Source of the DNA: Symbiodinium microadriaticum
Taxonomy: Eukaryota > Sar > Dinophyceae > Suessiales > Symbiodiniaceae
Length of the DNA: 64,000 bases
NCBI GenBank assembly: GCA_001939145.1
Contig: LSRX01001477.1
Span: forward strand, 60,229-124,228
Reading direction: 5' to 3'
In this document: in pieces, positions 60,200 to 64,000 of the stretch
Numbering within the stretch: the stretch's first letter is position 1
Layout: each line of letters opens with the position of its first letter
The notes under the pieces: model-generated
Database searches by the model: none
Told to the model about the DNA's origin: nothing
The model's input: the letters and a program-made list of their open reading frames with translations, nothing else
Translations under genes and position numbers: made by a program

Positions 60200-60532
60200 T
60201 ATAGGGAAGGGCCATTGAAGGTCATCCCCCGCCTGCTGTCGCTGGTGCCGGAGCTTCTGCAAGATGCCATCTTCGATGGCATCGAGGTCGTCCCGAACCA
60301 GCCTTGGGGAACTTTGGAACTTCCAAAAAGCAAGGAGCCTCCACGCCGCATTCGAGTTGAGCCCATTTACTTCCCGCTGCTCTCGCCTAGGCATCGCGAG
60401 ATCCTTGCGACCGCGGCGAAGAAACGGCGCACTGTGAGAGCGGGCCTACGACATCCTGGGTCTCTCGCTTCGGAGCCCTCGTTTAGGGCGCTCATGGCAA
60501 CCTTTAGGGATTCCATCCTCCTGGGATTATAA
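60200..60532 (+). CDS. Possible plus-strand coding fragment
   Basis: An uninterrupted plus frame reads GPLKVIPRLLSLVPELLQDA, VPNQPWGTLELPKSKEPPRR and EPIYFPLLSPRHREILATAA, ending in TAA at 60530-60532, with GC-rich third positions. It has no start: its upstream part is the microsatellite flank. The minus strand also shows a frame-split reading here (LVRDDLDAIEDGILQKLRHQ), so strand is not certain. If real it is the only plus-strand gene in the window. Family unknown. Confidence 0.35.
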   Translation, partial: YREGPLKVIPRLLSLVPELLQDAIFDGIEVVPNQPWGTLELPKSKEPPRRIRVEPIYFPLLSPRHREILATAAKKRRTVRAGLRHPGSLASEPSFRALMATFRDSILLGL

Positions 60533-60539
60533 GCAAGAG

Positions 60540-61130
60540 CTACACCACCCAACGACTATACAGGTTGACGGCTGGCAACATTCAGCACTCTGTGCTACCA
60601 TTGCTGTGATTATGAGCACTAAAGCCAGGGGTGTGTCATAAAACAGCTTCAACAGACTGACCTTGCTATCCAAGATATGTCAGGAACAAAACACTAGAAG
60701 GCATTAGAGTGTTTTTGGATTGGGGGACTTGTGGCAACAGCCACGGAGGACCGAAGCTTTACCCACTCGTGTGAAACTGCCTTTTTGGCGGCTTTAGCCG
60801 GAAAAGGTGAGAGGGACAATGCCCTGTAAGGGGCCTGATGAATTAACCCCTCGCCGGAGTTTAAGTTTCATGATTTCTAAACTGGGTTCAACACTTGTTC
60901 CGAATGTGCTGCAGTTCAGTTCCAGACTTCTCCCAGGCTCAGGGGCTCGCCTATAACAGCCGGGGAGCTAATTTGGAGTAGGGACGCCTGTTGGCGTCGA
61001 TGCCTCCCTACATAGTTTGACTCGCACTTCAAGTACGGCCATGTGCCAGCTTTTGCATGCAGCCAGGACTGCCTAGGAAAGCTGAAGATTTCCTGAAAAA
61101 GCCCGTGTGATGTGCCTGTGCCCTTTCGTG
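60540..61130. other. No supported gene
   Basis: Intergenic between the retroelement flank and the J-domain gene. I see no repeat or frame worth calling. Confidence 0.5.
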
Positions 61131-61131
61131 C

Positions 61132-62106
61132 CTATATTGGTTGGTGAACGTACGACTTATGCGGAAAAGGTCGGCCACTGGTGGGCCCTGCAACCTGCGA
61201 CCTTAATTCCCACAACCTTTGGGCGCATTGTGCGATTTTACCCTTGCAGCGCCTCTCAGTCAGCTTCCCGCAGCCTTCAAGAGGCAACACTGCGACGCTG
61301 GCCGAAAACCCAGAAAGCCTTGGCGCCTTGGCCCTGAGAAACCTTCTTTGAGACTTCCCAGGAGGGGAGGCCTTGGCCTTCTCCTGGAAGTTGGTGATCG
61401 CCTGCTGATATGCCAGCCGCACGACACGGAACCTCAGCGAAGCTCCGTCCCTGTTCATCTCCCACAACGAGGCCGAGAAAGCGAGGCCGAGAGACGTGTC
61501 ATCGCAGCTCTGGAAGCCCTTGTCCGGATGATGGAGCAGGGCCAAGTCCCTGAAGGCTTGCCTGAGATTTGCTGAGCGAAAGCGAGACACCCCTCCCTTC
61601 AAAGTCTCCTTGCCGGGCCACTTCACTTCCTGAAGTGTGGCCGTTGCCGTGAGGCCCAAGACAGCGTGCCAAGCTCCTCCGGCCTGGCAAAGCAAAGCCC
61701 TGTGCACAACCACAGACAGGCTGTGCAGACTCGAACAAGCTTCTCAGCCCAAACAAGCCATGAGCCCCTCCCTCACCTCAAGAAGCCCTTTTCTCCGAAT
61801 ACCTAGGCCCGGATGCCCTCTAGTGACTCTAGTGACTCTAGTCGCGTGGCATTTCGGCACCTCCTGGATCCGCTGCCTGGACTCCTCGGCTCGGCGCTTT
61901 TGCTGCCTCAGAGGAGTTCGGCACGGCGGCCTTGACCCTTTGGGTTTCTGTGGGCATCTGCCGCCGAGAAGCTCCAGGCGAAGGCGACGGCGCTCTGCCT
62001 GGCCCGACAGAACTCCGGTGTGCTCCGAAGTTGCCGATGTGGCAGTCGCAGTTGCTACGGTCTGGGCTTTTTTCCTCCGCTCAAAACGACGAGGATCGTC
62101 AGCCAT
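61132..62106 (-). CDS. J-domain (DnaJ-like) protein, three exons
   Basis: Exons 61861-62106, 61622-61683 and 61132-61561 join in phase (246, 62 and 430 nt) into a 245-residue protein starting MADDPRRFERRKKAQ, with GT-AG introns of 177 and 60 bp. The joined reading at the second junction, LQEVKQAFRDLALLHHPDKG, is a J-domain helix II with the HPD tripeptide that stimulates Hsp70 ATPase. Helix III follows as LRFRVVRLAYQQAITNFQEK, but only after about 20 extra residues, unusual for a J-domain loop; this could be a retained in-frame intron. The N-terminal 80 residues are basic and rich in R/K (RRLRLELLGG, RQQKRRAEESRQR), with no signal peptide. A basic tail of about 85 residues follows the domain. 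Start chosen as the first ATG of a frame that splices correctly. Confidence 0.8.
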
Positions 62107-62387
62107 GGAGGAGCTAAACTTCTACGATGCCTATGTACACCATTGCGGACACTGTGTCAGATCACGTCAAGGGCATTTCAAGAGAACTACGTGGCTAGAC
62201 TCCAGGGCTCTAGGATAAACGCTGAGTTCCGTCCGTCTGAAGCTAGGCGTGATCTGCGCACTTTCCTTAGGCCGGGCAAAAGACAGAACCCCAGTAGACA
62301 CTTGAAGGGCGGCCCGCTTCCTGAAAAGGGGTCTTCTTAAAACCTACAACACAGAGGGAGATGGTGACTCTGGGACTCTAGGGCCTA

Positions 62388-64000
62388 CTAGGGGCTCTTT
62401 CGGGCAGATCGGCCTCTGGCCTTGCGGCCTATAGCGGGAGGCTCGGGTCTCAGGTGGGTGGCCTTGGTGATGATACGCTTCCCAGTCGCCAGCTGCACGG
62501 TGACCATACCCGGATCCACTCGGAGGGGATCGGAGGGAAGGACGAACACAGCTTGGCCGTGAAACTCAGGCTTGTTCTTAAGGTGAAGGTAGACCTTCTG
62601 CCCAACCCGGAACTTGCACAAGGGCTCCTCAGTCTCTTCTTTCTTCTGCCGGAGAGATTTGAGAGCTGGAATGGTCTTGTCTCCACGCCTGGGATCAGCA
62701 TCGGAATCTTCCGCCTCCGAGCCGCTGTCGACAGGCTTGAGCTTGTCGCGCCGAAGCGAGAGGTGTTGGCCAGAGCGCAACTCCACGGTGACACGTACGT
62801 CCTGAGCATCGATGACCAAGGCCCCCTGGCCATTGAACTCCACGGATCGTGTCAAGCCTTTTACGATGACCTCGTCGCCTTTCTGAAGGCTTTGCTTTGG
62901 TTTCTGCTTCTTGGCAATCGGAGCGCAGCGCAGGACGTTGGAGAGCTTGACGGACAAGGTCTTGCCGCCAGAGACCATCTTGATCTCCACTCTCTGCTCG
63001 CTCCACTCGCTCCGCTCGCTCTCGCTCGGCTCCTTGGAGGAGAAGCCAACCACATAGCCTTGTTGGCCATTGAGACCTGGTGTTTTCAAGTTTGCCAAAT
63101 GGACGAAATCTCCGATACTCAGATCCTCTTCGACCTGCTCAGCTCGGCTCAGGAACTCGAGAGGTGGCAGCGAGTCCCCCGACTCAGAGCCCGCATCTTC
63201 GGCTTCGGCGTCGCCGGTGGCCTCTTCCGTCTCCTCTTTTGCTGCCGATTCCTCAACCTCCTGTTTCTCAGCCGCCGGCGACCCGACTGCGACTGCCTCC
63301 CGTGCGGCCGGGGCGCCTGAGCAACCTCTTGCAGCCGAGACATGCAGGTCATAGGAAGGGGCTTCTGCCTCCTCCTCGTCTGTGTTTGTGTCATCCCGCG
63401 TGTCGAGCGGAGGCATCGAGCCGTCGGAGCTCTCAGACCTCTCCACAGGCGGCGGCGCCTCGGATGTCTCAGCTTCTGCTGCGTCGGGTCCCGTCCGAAG
63501 GACACCGTGCAGGGGCGGCATGGTTTCTTCGTCCGTGCTGTTGTCCTCGCACTCCTGGTCCTCCAACTGCGTGTGAAGAGGAGGCATAAAACCATCGGAA
63601 CTTGCATCGCTGGGTTCATCATCCGGCGCATGCTCCAGACTCTGTCTGTCCTGATTCTCATGGCCCTGGTTCAGGGGTGGCATGGAGTCTTCGGAACTTG
63701 AGCTCTCTCTGGACGATGGAATCCGTTTCTGCACTTGTGGAACATGCAGTCTCTCAGCACTCTCCGCAGGCGGCGGCATGACCTCGGATTTCTCCGCATG
63801 TCCTCCCGCCGGTCCCGTCCGAAGGACACCGTGCAGGGGCGGCATAGTTTCTTCGTCCGTGCTGTTGTCCTCGCACTCCTGGTCCTCCAACTGCGCATGA
63901 AGAGGCGGCGGCATCACCTCGGACTTCTTCGCATATCCTCCCGCCGGTCCTCTCCGAAGGACACCGTGCAGGGGCGGCATGGTCTCTTCGTCCGTGCTGT
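62388..64000 (-). CDS. Acidic MPPL-repeat protein with C-terminal SH3/KOW-like repeats (5' end beyond window)
   Basis: An intronless frame runs from the right edge to a stop at 62388, over 530 codons. The N-terminal half repeats an acidic/serine run followed by MPPL six or seven times (STDEETMPPLHGVLRTGP, SSSSEDSMPPL, SSDGFMPPL, SSDGSMPPL, ESGDSLPPL). This is also visible as DNA direct repeats, for example GGTCCCGTCCGAAGGACACC about 324 bp apart. The C-terminal half has three modules of the type (V/H)-x-L-x5-(L/F)-(N/H)-G-Q-x-(G/A)-x-V, ending in V-x-L-x-(S/T)-G-K: about residues 293-350 (LNGQQGYVV), 370-410 (FNGQGALVI) and 455-505 (FHGQAVFVL). Such small beta-barrel repeats are common in dinoflagellate proteins and usually mediate protein or nucleic-acid contacts. 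The tail is basic (GRKARGRSARKSP). Acidic Ser/Thr clusters are likely casein-kinase-2 sites. Function unknown. Confidence 0.7.
   Translation of the reverse strand, partial: STDEETMPPLHGVLRRGPAGGYAKKSEVMPPPLHAQLEDQECEDNSTDEETMPPLHGVLRTGPAGGHAEKSEVMPPPAESAERLHVPQVQKRIPSSRESSSSEDSMPPLNQGHENQDRQSLEHAPDDEPSDASSDGFMPPLHTQLEDQECEDNSTDEETMPPLHGVLRTGPDAAEAETSEAPPPVERSESSDGSMPPLDTRDDTNTDEEEAEAPSYDLHVSAARGCSGAPAAREAVAVGSPAAEKQEVEESAAKEETEEATGDAEAEDAGSESGDSLPPLEFLSRAEQVEEDLSIGDFVHLANLKTPGLNGQQGYVVGFSSKEPSESERSEWSEQRVEIKMVSGGKTLSVKLSNVLRCAPIAKKQKPKQSLQKGDEVIVKGLTRSVEFNGQGALVIDAQDVRVTVELRSGQHLSLRRDKLKPVDSGSEAEDSDADPRRGDKTIPALKSLRQKKEETEEPLCKFRVGQKVYLHLKNKPEFHGQAVFVLPSDPLRVDPGMVTVQLATGKRIITKATHLRPEPPAIGRKARGRSARKSP

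Overview
The window looks like nuclear DNA of a dinoflagellate, probably Symbiodiniaceae-like. Supporting evidence: a 17-nt perfect match to the dinoflagellate spliced leader (2173-2189); a short interstitial (CCCTAAA)n tract; many (TACA)n/(TATG)n microsatellites; genes cut into many small exons by short introns, two of which appear to use GA-AG borders; and nearly all convincing coding sequence on one strand (minus) over the whole 64 kb. I see no rRNA, CRISPR, bacterial operon or convincing tRNA. Gene models here are read by eye from coding-like frames and splice consensus. Only the J-domain gene and most of the SET gene were resolved to exact exon phase; the rest are spans of probable exons.

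Layout, left to right. 0.46-2.19 kb: relic of a non-LTR retrotransposon (APE endonuclease) with a spliced-leader relic at its 5' end. 2.75-4.88 kb: unknown multi-exon gene beside a (TACA)n tract. 6.0-8.43 kb: SET-domain methyltransferase-like gene whose last intron is very AT-rich and carries a 482-bp element with terminal inverted repeats. 8.83-9.84 kb: unknown, probably secreted or plastid-targeted protein. 10.3-13.2 kb: mostly noncoding, with degenerate repeats. 13.3-17.65 kb: several unknown coding fragments. 17.75-21.8 kb: a large TMEM2/CEMIP/PKHD1L1-like beta-helix membrane protein. 22.6-26.2 kb: unknown multi-exon coding. 27.4-35 kb: three members of an unknown paralogous family, two sharing a 700-bp block with no difference that I could see, with an unrelated gene between them. 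35-36.3 kb: telomere-like and simple repeats. 36.6-47.3 kb: a run of unknown genes plus a cold-shock-domain gene and a coiled-coil gene. 47.45-49.1 kb: a foldback-like element. 50.96-60.13 kb: a long non-LTR retrotransposon whose two ends lie in the same hairpin/(TATG)n sequence. 61.1-62.1 kb: J-domain gene. 62.4 kb to the right edge: an acidic repeat protein, open at the edge.

The genes do not form an evident pathway. The common theme is a one-directional gene array eroded and expanded by retroelements, microsatellite-linked repeats and segmental duplication. The strongest candidate for something not previously described is the 51.4-60 kb retroelement: a duplicated N-terminal module of roughly 300 residues, then RNase H, APE endonuclease, reverse transcriptase and C-terminal zinc fingers, flanked on both sides by the same microsatellite plus hairpin.
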